A stretch of 34,032 bases of DNA, taken from the NCBI GenBank assembly GCA_031289015.1, contig JAITQG010000001.1, forward strand, positions 1 to 34,032. The letters are read 5' to 3'. Made by a program: the position numbers and the translations under genes. Below are positions 9,779 through 17,999 of the stretch, piece by piece. Numbering within the stretch: position 1 is the stretch's first letter; the number at the start of each line of letters is the position of its first letter. The notes below the pieces were generated by a model that was not told where the DNA came from, did no database searches, and was given only the letters and a program-made list of their open reading frames with translations. This DNA comes from Lactobacillaceae bacterium. Lineage in GTDB: Bacteria > Bacillota > Bacilli > Lactobacillales > Lactobacillaceae.

Positions 9779-12700
9779 CTATTGTTCAGAAACAAACCCC
9801 CGAACAAAATCAAGAACCCCAGGTAACCAATCATCAATCGTCATCTTAGGCTGAATCACCAAATCAATCTTAGTAGGTGAAACCCCAATCGCCTGCCCCC
9901 GCAAACCAGAAGGCTTCAAACTAGCCAACCACTCAACATCAGCCCCAGCAAGCTCAACTCCAAATGTAACATGAATAATGTTTTGCTTAACAAAATCCTG
10001 CTTAATTTGTGCAATCCCAGCAGCATCTGCCAGACTCTTAAGCTGCGAAATAACCAACAAACGTTGCGCAGCTTCTGGTAATTCACCAAACCGATCAACC
10101 AAATCAGCCTCAATCTCAGCAAATTGCTCTGGCTGATTAGCCTTACGAATTCGTTGATAGAGGTCAATCTTTTGCGGACCATCTGCCACATAACTAGCTG
10201 GCAAATAGGCTTCCACTTGCAAGTCCAGTTCAGCATCGGTTTTATGCTCAGCGGTTTGCTTGCCTTGCTTAGTCGCCACTGCTGCTTGCAACATTTCAGT
10301 ATACAAATCATACCCCACGGCATTGATGAAGCCGTGTTGTTGTTGGCCTAGCAAGTCGCCAGCGCCACGAATCGAGAGGTCGCGCATGGCAATTTTAAAG
10401 CCTGATCCCAACTCTGTGAAATCTCTAATCGCTGCTAACCGGCGTTCACTTTCTTCTGTCAACGAACGAGTTGGTGGGTACATAAAGTAGGCATAGGCGA
10501 CGTTATGCGAACGTCCCACGCGGCCTCGTAATTGGTAGAGTTGCGCTAAGCCCATGTGATCGGCGTTTTCGACAATCAGCGTGTTCGCGTTTGGAATATC
10601 CACGCCGGTTTCAATAATCGTCGTGGTTACCAAGACGTCATATTCACCATTGATAAAATCAGTCAAAATGCCTTCGAGTTGGACTTCTGGCATTTGGCCG
10701 TGGATGAACCCAACTCGGGCTTCAGGCACCAAACTTTCGACATAGCCAACGACGCGTTCGATATCTTCAACCCGATTGTGCAGGTAAAAAGTTTGGCCGC
10801 CCCGCGCCATTTCACGTTCAATGGCTGCCCCGATTGCTTGACCATTTTGTTCCATGACATAGGTTTGGATGGGATACCGATTGGCGGGTGGTGTTTCGAT
10901 AACAGATAAGTCCCGGGCGCCGACCATCGCCATATTCAACGTGCGCGGAATTGGTGTAGCTGTTAGCGTCAAAACATCGACGTTAATTTGTAATTGCTTG
11001 AGGCGTTCTTTATGCTTCACCCCAAAGCGTTGTTCCTCATCGATGATCAATAAGCCTAAATCATAAAATTCGATATCTTTTGACAATAGCCGATGCGTAC
11101 CGACAATCATGTCGATTTCATGCAACATTAGTTTTTCAACAATTTGCTTGGCTTGTTTGGCCGTTTGAAAGCGCGACAAAATGGCGACACGGACCCCTAG
11201 ATTTTCAAAGCGGGCGCGCATCGAGTCATAATGTTGTTGAGCTAGAATCGTTGTCGGCACTAGCATGGCGACTTGTTTGTGTTCGTGGATGGCTTTATAC
11301 GCTGCTCGGAACGCGACTTCGGTTTTCCCAAAGCCGACATCCCCCACCAACAAACGATCCATTGGCCGCGCTTTTTCCATATCCTTTTTGATTTCGGCCG
11401 CTGAACGCAATTGATCGGGCGTTTCGGGGTATGGAAAGGCATCTTCAAAGGTGCGAATCGCATCATCATCTGGTCCAAACGCGTAACCTTGCTTGAGTTC
11501 GCGTTCGGCATAGAGTTGGATTAGTTCATCGGCAATATCTTCGACGCGTTTGGCAACTTTGGCTTTGGCTTTTTGCCATTCGATGCCGCCGAGTTTATTG
11601 ATTTTCGGCGCTTTTTCCCCGGCCCCAACATATTTTTGGACCAAGTCTAATTGGCTGACGGGGATAAAAATCTTGGCGTTCTTTTGATATGCAATCGTGA
11701 TGTAATCTTGGCGGATCCCGCGTTGTTCGATGGTCTCCATACCTTGATAGACCCCGATACCGTGATTCACGTGGACGACATAATCACCTGGGTTTAATTC
11801 ATTGTAGCTCTTGAGTCGTTCCGCGTTATTTAACGTCTGCCGTTTGGGGGCCTTCTTGCGGACTTGTTGGAACAATTCGCGTTCAGTCAAAACCACCAAA
11901 TTCAACGCTGGCACTTCAAAGCCCGCTGACAATGGCAAAGTGGCTAATTGTGTGCGTTTTGGCGTTAAATTAACTGCAGATGTCTCGTTGATAGGGATTT
12001 TATATTCGGCCAATTCACTGGCTAATTTGGTGGTCCGTTCAGCTGTGTTGGTCAAAAAAACAATCGTCATGCCTTGTTTTTGCCAACGTTGAACTTCACT
12101 TTGCAACAATGGCATTTGCCCGAAAAATTGTTGGCTGGGGCGCACGACGAGATTGCTCAGACTGGTTTGACGTAAATTACCAATCCCCCGTTGCATCGGT
12201 GAGCTAATCACACTGGTATGCTTGTCATCCCGTGCTAAATCAGCAATCTGCACACCAAAATCAGCATCTGGTAAGACACCATGGTGCTCCAAATGTTCAG
12301 CCCACCACTCGCTACTCGTCAACTCTGCTTGCGCGGCGTTTTCTAACATACGCGGATAGTCATCGTAAATCACAATTCCTGCTTGCGGTAGGTAGTCGTA
12401 TAACTTAGCTGGCGTTGGATATAACAAGTGCAGGTATTGGCGGATTTCAGGTAACATCCCGCCTTGGTCCAGTGCGTTAATCAATGGCGTCAACGCTTCG
12501 GTGATGTAGCGTTTATCGGCACCTACCAAAGCATCCCGCGCTTGTGTCATGGCGATTTCGAGTTGGGTTTTGGCGTTTGCTAAGGTAGTTTCATCGGCAA
12601 CCAAATCCGTCGCCGGCAAAATCGTCAACGTTTCAATTGGCGCTAAGCTTTTTTGATCAGCTGCGTCAAAATACCGTAAAGTGTCTAATTCTGTGTCAAA

Positions 12701-13282
12701 AAAATCCATCCGCACGGGGTTTTCTTCATTTAATGGATAAACGTCGACAATCGAGCCCCGAATGGCAAACTCGCCGGGATTATCCACGGCATTGGTGCGT
12801 TGATAACCCATTTTGTGCAAATCTCGTTGGAGGGTTTGTAGGTCATATTCGTGGTCAAAATCGATGGTTATTTGCGCTGCTTTAAAGTCTTTGACCGGTG
12901 GCAAATAGCGTTTAGCCCCGGCAAAGCTCGTGACAATCACCGCATTGGCATCCGTCAATAATAAATGCAGCGCCTGCACCCGGGCTAGTTGAATATCCAG
13001 TGAGGCGACCGCAACTTCAGCCCCGATGGTTTCTTCAGCTGGAAAAAGCGCCACATGGTCATCGCCCAATATGCCGCTAATGTCTTCATATAATTGGTCC
13101 GCATGAAACTGGCTGTCACTAACCAGGATCATGGGTTGTTTGGTGGCTTGGTGTAGAGCTGCATACGTCACGGCGCGAGCGGAACCCGTCACCCCGGTAA
13201 TCACATGGCGGCCGCCCGCCTGTAAAGCTTGGCCTAATTCAGCTAACTCCGGCACATCTAAAAACAATTCGGTTAATTGCAT
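9779..13282 (-). CDS. mfd: Transcription-repair coupling factor Mfd
   Basis: Removes RNA polymerase stalled at DNA lesions and recruits UvrA. The 1167 residues match the family length. Visible domains are the UvrB-like N-terminus, with IRGSIVDVYP, and the RNA-polymerase-interacting CarD-like domain near residue 500 (PGDYVVHVNHGIGVYQG). The RecG-like translocase has Walker A GDVGFGKTEV (about 649), DEEQRFG (about 749), LTATPIPRTLNMA, and the RGRVGRS motif VI. The C-terminal TRCF domain follows. The ATG at 13282 has AGGAAGG upstream. It follows pth by 29 bp, the conserved pth-mfd pairing of Firmicutes. Confidence 0.98.
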   Translation of the reverse strand: MQLTELFLDVPELAELGQALQAGGRHVITGVTGSARAVTYAALHQATKQPMILVSDSQFHADQLYEDISGILGDDHVALFPAEETIGAEVAVASLDIQLARVQALHLLLTDANAVIVTSFAGAKRYLPPVKDFKAAQITIDFDHEYDLQTLQRDLHKMGYQRTNAVDNPGEFAIRGSIVDVYPLNEENPVRMDFFDTELDTLRYFDAADQKSLAPIETLTILPATDLVADETTLANAKTQLEIAMTQARDALVGADKRYITEALTPLINALDQGGMLPEIRQYLHLLYPTPAKLYDYLPQAGIVIYDDYPRMLENAAQAELTSSEWWAEHLEHHGVLPDADFGVQIADLARDDKHTSVISSPMQRGIGNLRQTSLSNLVVRPSQQFFGQMPLLQSEVQRWQKQGMTIVFLTNTAERTTKLASELAEYKIPINETSAVNLTPKRTQLATLPLSAGFEVPALNLVVLTERELFQQVRKKAPKRQTLNNAERLKSYNELNPGDYVVHVNHGIGVYQGMETIEQRGIRQDYITIAYQKNAKIFIPVSQLDLVQKYVGAGEKAPKINKLGGIEWQKAKAKVAKRVEDIADELIQLYAERELKQGYAFGPDDDAIRTFEDAFPYPETPDQLRSAAEIKKDMEKARPMDRLLVGDVGFGKTEVAFRAAYKAIHEHKQVAMLVPTTILAQQHYDSMRARFENLGVRVAILSRFQTAKQAKQIVEKLMLHEIDMIVGTHRLLSKDIEFYDLGLLIIDEEQRFGVKHKERLKQLQINVDVLTLTATPIPRTLNMAMVGARDLSVIETPPANRYPIQTYVMEQNGQAIGAAIEREMARGGQTFYLHNRVEDIERVVGYVESLVPEARVGFIHGQMPEVQLEGILTDFINGEYDVLVTTTIIETGVDIPNANTLIVENADHMGLAQLYQLRGRVGRSHNVAYAYFMYPPTRSLTEESERRLAAIRDFTELGSGFKIAMRDLSIRGAGDLLGQQQHGFINAVGYDLYTEMLQAAVATKQGKQTAEHKTDAELDLQVEAYLPASYVADGPQKIDLYQRIRKANQPEQFAEIEADLVDRFGELPEAAQRLLVISQLKSLADAAGIAQIKQDFVKQNIIHVTFGVELAGADVEWLASLKPSGLRGQAIGVSPTKIDLVIQPKMTIDDWLPGVLDFVRGFVSEQ

Positions 13283-13311
13283 ACTTTTTGCCTTCCTAGC
13301 AAGGTTGCAGG

Positions 13312-13878
13312 TTAATTAAATTTATTCATTAAAGTTGGCATGTCCGTGCCGTCGCTAAAGGCTTCAAAAATCGCCACGGCCTTATCAATGCCGGCTAAAA
13401 TATCGGGTTGTTCATCTTTACCAAATTGTCCCAAAACAAAATCAACGACAGCTTTTTGTTCATGGCGTGGGTGTTCGATGCCAAATTTCAACCGATTGAA
13501 CTTGTCCGTCCCCAAGTGCGCGATAATCGACTTAATCCCATTATGCCCACCGGCCGAACCTTTTTGACGCAGGCGCAACTTGCCTAATTCGATATCCATA
13601 TCATCTTGGACCACCAATAAATCAGCTAAATCCAAGTGATAATACGTCATCAACGGCCCAACCGCGCGACCAGAATCATTCATATACGTCGTTGGCTTGA
13701 CCAACAAAACTTTTTCACCCGCAATATGGACTTCCGCCACAAATGCACTGTGCGGACCATCTTGTTTAAATTGCGTACTGTACTTTTCAGCCAATGCATC
13801 GACGGTCATAAAGCCGATATTATGGCGTGTCTTTGCATATTTTGGCCCGATATTACCAAGCCCAACAATCATTTTCAT
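13312..13878 (-). CDS. pth: Peptidyl-tRNA hydrolase
   Basis: Releases tRNA from prematurely dropped peptidyl-tRNA. The hallmark residues are present: GLGNIG near the N-terminus, the catalytic His in TRHNIGF (about residue 19), TYMNDSG, the Asp in VVQDDMD, and GSAGGHNGI. I choose the ATG at 13878 (MKMIVGLGN), which has GGGGTG 6 nt upstream. The longer reading would start at a GTG that lies inside that ribosome binding site. The resulting 188 residues fit the family. It heads the pth-mfd unit and is divergent from cbpA. Confidence 0.96.
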   Translation of the reverse strand: MKMIVGLGNIGPKYAKTRHNIGFMTVDALAEKYSTQFKQDGPHSAFVAEVHIAGEKVLLVKPTTYMNDSGRAVGPLMTYYHLDLADLLVVQDDMDIELGKLRLRQKGSAGGHNGIKSIIAHLGTDKFNRLKFGIEHPRHEQKAVVDFVLGQFGKDEQPDILAGIDKAVAIFEAFSDGTDMPTLMNKFN

Positions 13879-13887
13879 CTCATTCAC

Positions 13888-13916
13888 CCCATTTGATCAC
13901 AAAACGCACAAATGGG
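13888..13916 (-). promoter_or_regulatory. Hairpin that could mask the pth ribosome binding site
   Basis: In the pth 5' leader (minus strand) CCCATTTG (13916-13909) can pair perfectly with CAAATGGG (13895-13888). The second arm overlaps the GGGG of the pth ribosome binding site, so folding would hide it. A weak upstream promoter is possible (TTTTCA-17-TAAAAT, around 13965-13995). The regulatory role is inference. Confidence 0.4.
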
Positions 13917-14063
13917 CTGAGTCAACCACGACCCACCCCGAGCACTTTGTTTTAATACCTTTATTTTACGCTATTAGCGCACGTTTGAAAAATTTTGCGG
14001 AATTATTCCACCCTCAATAAGCAAAATCCTGGTTAAATCACCACTTTTCAACTTTACTCTCGG

Positions 14064-14092
14064 TATACATATACCCTTGTTCATGTTATTAT
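14064..14092 (+). promoter_or_regulatory. Promoter of the CBS-domain gene
   Basis: TATACA (14064-14069), a 17-nt spacer, and an extended -10 of the form TGTTATTAT (-10 at 14087-14092). The start codon lies 33 nt downstream, with AGGAGGA between. Confidence 0.55.
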
Positions 14093-14124
14093 AATTAGAT
14101 TAGAATTAGAAACAGGAGGAAGAT

Positions 14125-14769
14125 ATGCTAGCTTCATTAATAAAACACCGTGCTGAATTAACGACCGTTACAGAAGATGCGACCATTCAAAACGCCCTTG
14201 ATCTTTTGAATGAAACTTCTTTTCGGGCTATCCCTATTTTGGATGAATCGGGGCAGTTATTTCGTGGGGCAATTTATAAAATGCATATCTATCGCCACCA
14301 AGCCGAACAAGGGGACATGCATTTACCCGTCACGGCTTTGATGCGGAATATGACTAAGTTCATCAATGAAGATGCCACGTTCTTTGAAACGCTCTTCTCA
14401 TTGCGTGATTTGCCCTTCATTTCGGTGTTGGACAACAACAATCACTTCATCGGGATTTTGACCCATAGTCGGTTAATGGAAATGATGGCTGATTCGTGGA
14501 TTACCCGTGATGGTAAATACACGCTCACCCTTTTAACCGATGGAACCCGTGGAAGTTTGGAATCGGCGGCAAAATATATTTCTCGCTACACAAATATTTC
14601 TTCTTCAATCACCTTGAATCCGGATAATAATCATCGGACAGAACGTTTGATTGTGACGCTGCCCGACACGATCAGTGAAGACACGTTGTCTAAAATCATC
14701 CGGGTTCTATCCCGCAAAGGGTTCCATTTAGAATCCTTAGAAGAATTAGATAATATTTCTTACCTATAA
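14125..14769 (+). CDS. cbpA: Tandem CBS plus ACT-like protein, probable c-di-AMP receptor CbpA
   Basis: The 214-residue cytoplasmic protein has two CBS repeats: about 1-65 (TIQNALDLLNETSFRAIPIL) and about 66-125 (LPFISVLDNNNHFIGILTHS). An ACT-like C-terminal half follows (about 130-210, LTLLTDGTRGSLESAAKYI). This layout matches the CbpA group described as c-di-AMP-binding proteins in Listeria and relatives. Ligand binding here is inferred, not visible. The start ATG at 14125 has a strong AGGAGGA. It is monocistronic, with its own promoter and terminator, and diverges from pth. Confidence 0.75.
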   Translation: MLASLIKHRAELTTVTEDATIQNALDLLNETSFRAIPILDESGQLFRGAIYKMHIYRHQAEQGDMHLPVTALMRNMTKFINEDATFFETLFSLRDLPFISVLDNNNHFIGILTHSRLMEMMADSWITRDGKYTLTLLTDGTRGSLESAAKYISRYTNISSSITLNPDNNHRTERLIVTLPDTISEDTLSKIIRVLSRKGFHLESLEELDNISYL

Positions 14770-14781
14770 ATATGCACATCA

Positions 14782-14813
14782 AGCCTAGATTGCTCGCCAA
14801 TCTGGGCTTTTTT
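14782..14813 (+). terminator. Terminator of the CBS-domain gene
   Basis: AGCCTAGATTG pairs with CAATCTGGGCT (one T:G pair), followed by six T residues, 13 nt past the stop codon. Confidence 0.85.
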
Positions 14814-14950
14814 GTCCAGAGATTGGGAGGTTGCTCATACATTCGCAACTAGTTCATTAATAAATACCCCGTACACATCAAATTTCGTACATTTTTTAGT
14901 TAAGCTTAAATTAGGATATAGACTACTTTTAATGAACAGGAGAACTCGTT

Positions 14951-15589
14951 ATGAAATATGCAAGTAAAATTTTGCTAGGCGTGCTTAGCTTGAGCTTTGT
15001 GCTTGGCAACGCTAGTATAGCTTTTGCTGGTGAAGACAATCCGGCAAATGTATATCACGGCAGTGAGAGTACTGGCTATTGGGGAGATAATGCTCTTAGC
15101 GCGGAAGACGAAGGCGAAACTAAGGTGAGTTATAGTATTACTTCATCTTTCACAATTGAGATTCCGGCCATGATTGAATTTGCACCAAATGCCCTGACTG
15201 CCACGGGCGATGTTGTTTTGCATCCATACCCTAAACTCCCCGGTGATGCCGACCTGATTACCGTTCAACCAGCATCAGATTGGCAATTGAGTAACTCAGA
15301 TGGTACCGATAGTGTGTATTATGATTTTGGAACCACTGACGGAGGTGAAGTCTATGATACAAAATATAATCCATACTTTTTTTCGCGAATTAACGATAAA
15401 CTCCCAGTCCCCCAATTGATTTTTAAGACCGATGGAACCGTTGCAGATGAGCGCAGTCAAACGGTCATCGCATCAATTGAAAGCCAAGACGACTTTCAAT
15501 ATGCTGGTGACTATACGGATCCCATAATTTGGACCGTTGCTGTTGTTGAGGAGACTCCAACACCAGGGCAAAAAGAAGGCGGAAAATAA
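14951..15589 (+). CDS. Secreted protein, array member 1 (WxL-like signature)
   Basis: I do not recognise a named family. The 212 residues begin with a Sec signal peptide (MKYASKILLG..., cleavage likely after AFA at 26). The mature part is acidic. Shared features with the next two genes are an N-terminal NVYxxxxxxGYWG segment, a strand-rich SYSITSSFTIEIPA segment (about 60-73), and a PKLPGDA turn. A WQL motif (111-113) lies in TVQPASDWQLSN. The C-terminal PIIWTVAV (191-198) is followed by a short polar tail. The spacing of WQL to IWTV (about 83 residues) resembles the two-motif layout of WxL domains. No LPxTG or membrane anchor is present. The ribosome binding site is AGGAGA. The gene is 51 bp before member 2. 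Confidence 0.8.
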   Translation: MKYASKILLGVLSLSFVLGNASIAFAGEDNPANVYHGSESTGYWGDNALSAEDEGETKVSYSITSSFTIEIPAMIEFAPNALTATGDVVLHPYPKLPGDADLITVQPASDWQLSNSDGTDSVYYDFGTTDGGEVYDTKYNPYFFSRINDKLPVPQLIFKTDGTVADERSQTVIASIESQDDFQYAGDYTDPIIWTVAVVEETPTPGQKEGGK

Positions 15590-15639
15590 TTGGGCTAGAA
15601 AATCTACAAACATAATCCCATAGAAAGGGCGAACATATT

Positions 15640-16302
15640 ATGAAATATACAAGTAAAATTCTTCTCGGCTTGCTTAGTGTCGGCTTGGTCCTGGGCAATG
15701 CTAGTGCAGCTTTTGCCTTCGTTCAAAACCCACCAAATGTATATACATATGAAGACGGCGAGGGCTATTGGGGAGCGCCTGAAGCAGGAGAAGCTAAAGA
15801 AGGTGAGACAGAGGTTAAATACACCATTGAATCAGCCTATTATATCGTGATTCCCGCCACCATGGCTTTTGAAGAGGGCGCAACTGAAGTAACCGGAGAA
15901 GTCACATTAAGAGCGCATCCCAAGCTACCATCAGACGCTAACGAAATTCATGTGTCCCCATCGTCTGATACTGATTATAACTTGATGAATTACGTCCCCT
16001 TAATCGATGATGCAGTTCCATACACATTTGGGACAGTTGAAGATGCAGCATTTGGCACCGATGATGATGATGTTTTCTTCTCTGGTGCGCAAAATCCAGC
16101 CGACGCCTACTTTTCGTTTACGGCTAATGGGACTGAAGAATCAGACCTGTCACAAATTGTGAAAGCCACTGTTGCGGGCGTCAATGCCTTTGCTCACTCT
16201 GGTGAATACCTGGACACTGTCATCTGGACCGTTACTGTGCCACAACCAGAAACTCCTGAACCTGATCAACCTGAGAACCCAAAGAATCCTGTTGAAGAAT
16301 AG
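15640..16302 (+). CDS. Secreted protein, array member 2 (WxL-like signature)
   Basis: Paralogue of the preceding gene, 220 residues, with nearly the same signal peptide (MKYTSKILLGLLS, cleavage after AFA). The YWG segment reads PPNVYTYEDGEGYWG, and the IPA strand is YYIVIPATMAF. The first motif is Tyr-substituted, YNL (113-115). The C-terminal motif is VIWTVTV with Trp196. A long acidic, Pro-rich tail (QPETPEPDQPENP...) follows and could act as a cell-wall spacer, but no sortase motif follows it. The ribosome binding site AAAGGG is moderate. It is probably secreted and beta-rich. The function is unknown. Confidence 0.8.
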   Translation: MKYTSKILLGLLSVGLVLGNASAAFAFVQNPPNVYTYEDGEGYWGAPEAGEAKEGETEVKYTIESAYYIVIPATMAFEEGATEVTGEVTLRAHPKLPSDANEIHVSPSSDTDYNLMNYVPLIDDAVPYTFGTVEDAAFGTDDDDVFFSGAQNPADAYFSFTANGTEESDLSQIVKATVAGVNAFAHSGEYLDTVIWTVTVPQPETPEPDQPENPKNPVEE

Positions 16303-16360
16303 ACAACTCCAACTGCATCCCCAGTAGTAATGATCTTAACCTTATGAAAGGAGGCCCACC

Positions 16361-16978
16361 ATGAAATATCTCACCCGCATTTTACTGGCGACAATTAGCT
16401 TAAGTCTTGGTAGCGCGCTTGGCAGTACCGTAATGGCAAAAGATGTTTATTACCCGCCAAACGTATATACCTATGAAGATGGCTCAGGTTTTTGGGGAGT
16501 TAAAAGTTTGCCAGAACCCGATGAAGGTCAAACCTTGGTTTCTTATACCATCACCCCTAGTTATTGTATCGAGATCCCTGCGACCATCACTTTTGCTGCC
16601 AATGAAACGCAGGCGGATGGCACTGTTACATTATTCCCGCATCCAAAGTTGCCATCCGGTGGCAATGAGATTCATGTCTCGCCTTCCTCGGATTCAAGTT
16701 ACAGGTTAGCGAATGGTGTAGCTGACAGCGTGGATTACGAATTTGGGACTACGGCATCAGAAACTTATGATACGACTGATGATCCCGATTACTTCTCGGG
16801 CGCATCTGATGCTCAAACGGCATACTTGGCCTTTGTGACTGACGGGACAGACGCTGATCAACAAGACCAAACCGTTGTTGCCAACATTGATAATTATGAT
16901 GTCTTTAAATTTTCAGGCGCATACACTGATGCGGTAATTTGGACAATCACCGTGCCCGCTGCACCTGCTGTAAAATAA
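16361..16978 (+). CDS. Secreted protein, array member 3 (WxL-like signature)
   Basis: Third paralogue, 205 residues, with a signal peptide ending near VMA (26). It shares NVYTYEDGSGFWG, CIEIPATITF, HPKLPSGGNEIHVSPSSD, YRL (114-116, in the WxL position) and VIWTITV (Trp194). It is closer to member 2 than to member 1: the segments NVYTYEDG and EIHVSPSSD are identical. It has one cysteine (in SYCIEI), which the others lack there. The strong ribosome binding site is AAAGGAGG. A bidirectional terminator follows it, ending the array. Confidence 0.8.
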   Translation: MKYLTRILLATISLSLGSALGSTVMAKDVYYPPNVYTYEDGSGFWGVKSLPEPDEGQTLVSYTITPSYCIEIPATITFAANETQADGTVTLFPHPKLPSGGNEIHVSPSSDSSYRLANGVADSVDYEFGTTASETYDTTDDPDYFSGASDAQTAYLAFVTDGTDADQQDQTVVANIDNYDVFKFSGAYTDAVIWTITVPAAPAVK

Positions 16979-16991
16979 ATACATAGCGCAA

Positions 16992-17029
16992 AAAAAATGG
17001 CTGAATCCGCTAAGATTCACCCATTTTTT
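16992..17029. terminator. Bidirectional terminator between convergent genes
   Basis: A 16-bp stem, AAAAAATGG-C-TGAATC paired with GATTCA-C-CCATTTTTT, has a run of T on both strands. It serves the secreted-protein array on the plus strand. It also serves the membrane-protein gene on the minus strand, whose stop codon (17028-17030) touches it. Confidence 0.9.
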
Positions 17030-17873
17030 ATTTTTTGCGATTGATAATGCGGATTAACGCAATGATGACGATAATTAACAGCGCAGTTCCAGTCACCACG
17101 CCATAAATCAGCTGGGCCGAATTAATGACCACTTTGGCAAAACTCACTGCCAACTGACGCCCCGCCACGCCAAAGCTCAGCGGCACGGCGTCAATGATAC
17201 GCGACTTGCCCACCAGCATAGCCACAAACCCAACCCCCGAACCAAGTAATGTGGCCCAACTCAGACCCCACAACGTCATTAGTGGATTAAAACGGGTGGC
17301 CCACAGGTGAATTGCCGTGAAAATAACCGCCAAAATCGTCAAGCCCAAAGCCACTAGTGCAATGATCCGCGTATATTGGTTCAAGGCGTTCCGAGCTTGG
17401 TTAGCCGGGGTTTGCAACCGGGGCGTCAAAGCTGAATGGAATTGATCCAAGACTTCATCACTAGCCGCAGTTGGCAGGCCATTCTTGATCAAAAAACTAC
17501 TTAAAACCGTATCCATCGGTTCCAGTGCAAATGGATTAGCTTGGTTGGTATAGAGATTTTTAACCGTTTGATTAATCGTATCTTGGGCAACTCCGTTAGT
17601 AATTAATAAATTTAAATCATTATTACTCAATGGTGACCCAGAAATATAGGGATTTAGCGTCTCAATCATGGTCTTGCGGACCAGCTCAACGCGCGCGGGT
17701 TGCGTCATCGTTTTGGTTGTGTAATTTTCATTAAAAACAGTGATTACCGCAATGACACTCGACACGAGCGCAAAACTCACAAAGACCATTAAAAAATTCA
17801 TCAAAAACGCCGTGCCTTTATCTGGCTCACGTTTTTGGCTACGATTGGTGCGCGATTGGACAAGATTTTCCAT
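17028..17873 (-). CDS. Multi-pass membrane protein of unknown function
   Basis: I do not recognise a family. The 281 residues have a basic N-terminus, one helix at about 22-47, an extracytoplasmic segment of about 120 residues (49-168), and three C-terminal helices (about 170-192, 200-222 and 254-277). The protein ends RIINRKK. The soluble segment has no cysteine or obvious catalytic motif and looks helical. The ATG at 17873 has CAGGAG 9 nt upstream. It has its own promoter and shares a terminator with the convergent array, so it is not part of the WxL operon. A link to surface-protein export or sensing is only suggested by position. Confidence 0.75.
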   Translation of the reverse strand: MENLVQSRTNRSQKREPDKGTAFLMNFLMVFVSFALVSSVIAVITVFNENYTTKTMTQPARVELVRKTMIETLNPYISGSPLSNNDLNLLITNGVAQDTINQTVKNLYTNQANPFALEPMDTVLSSFLIKNGLPTAASDEVLDQFHSALTPRLQTPANQARNALNQYTRIIALVALGLTILAVIFTAIHLWATRFNPLMTLWGLSWATLLGSGVGFVAMLVGKSRIIDAVPLSFGVAGRQLAVSFAKVVINSAQLIYGVVTGTALLIIVIIALIRIINRKK

Positions 17874-17904
17874 GCGGGGACTCCTGGATTACTATATTTC
17901 TTTC

Positions 17905-17933
17905 ATTATACTGGTTTTAGTCGTTAATTTAAA
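17905..17933 (-). promoter_or_regulatory. Promoter of the membrane-protein gene
   Basis: On the minus strand TTTAAA (17933-17928), a 17-nt spacer and a perfect TATAAT (17910-17905) lie 32 nt before the start codon. It follows the terminator of the upstream WxL operon directly. Confidence 0.7.
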
Positions 17934-17971
17934 AAGAAATCACCACAAAGCCTAGAACCTTGTGGTGATTT
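17932..17971 (-). terminator. Terminator of the WxL operon
   Basis: A perfect 12-bp stem, AAATCACCACAA with TTGTGGTGATTT (17971-17960 and 17948-17937), is followed on the minus strand by TTTCTTTTT-type sequence. It ends the operon 29 nt past the last stop codon. Confidence 0.85.
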
Positions 17972-17999
17972 GTTTATTACTATCATGGTTTAACCGCTG

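Noticed and set aside
16361-16978. Possibility that the three-gene array contains pilin-like sortase substrates
   Set aside because: None of the three proteins has an LPxTG-type motif, C-terminal helix or basic tail.
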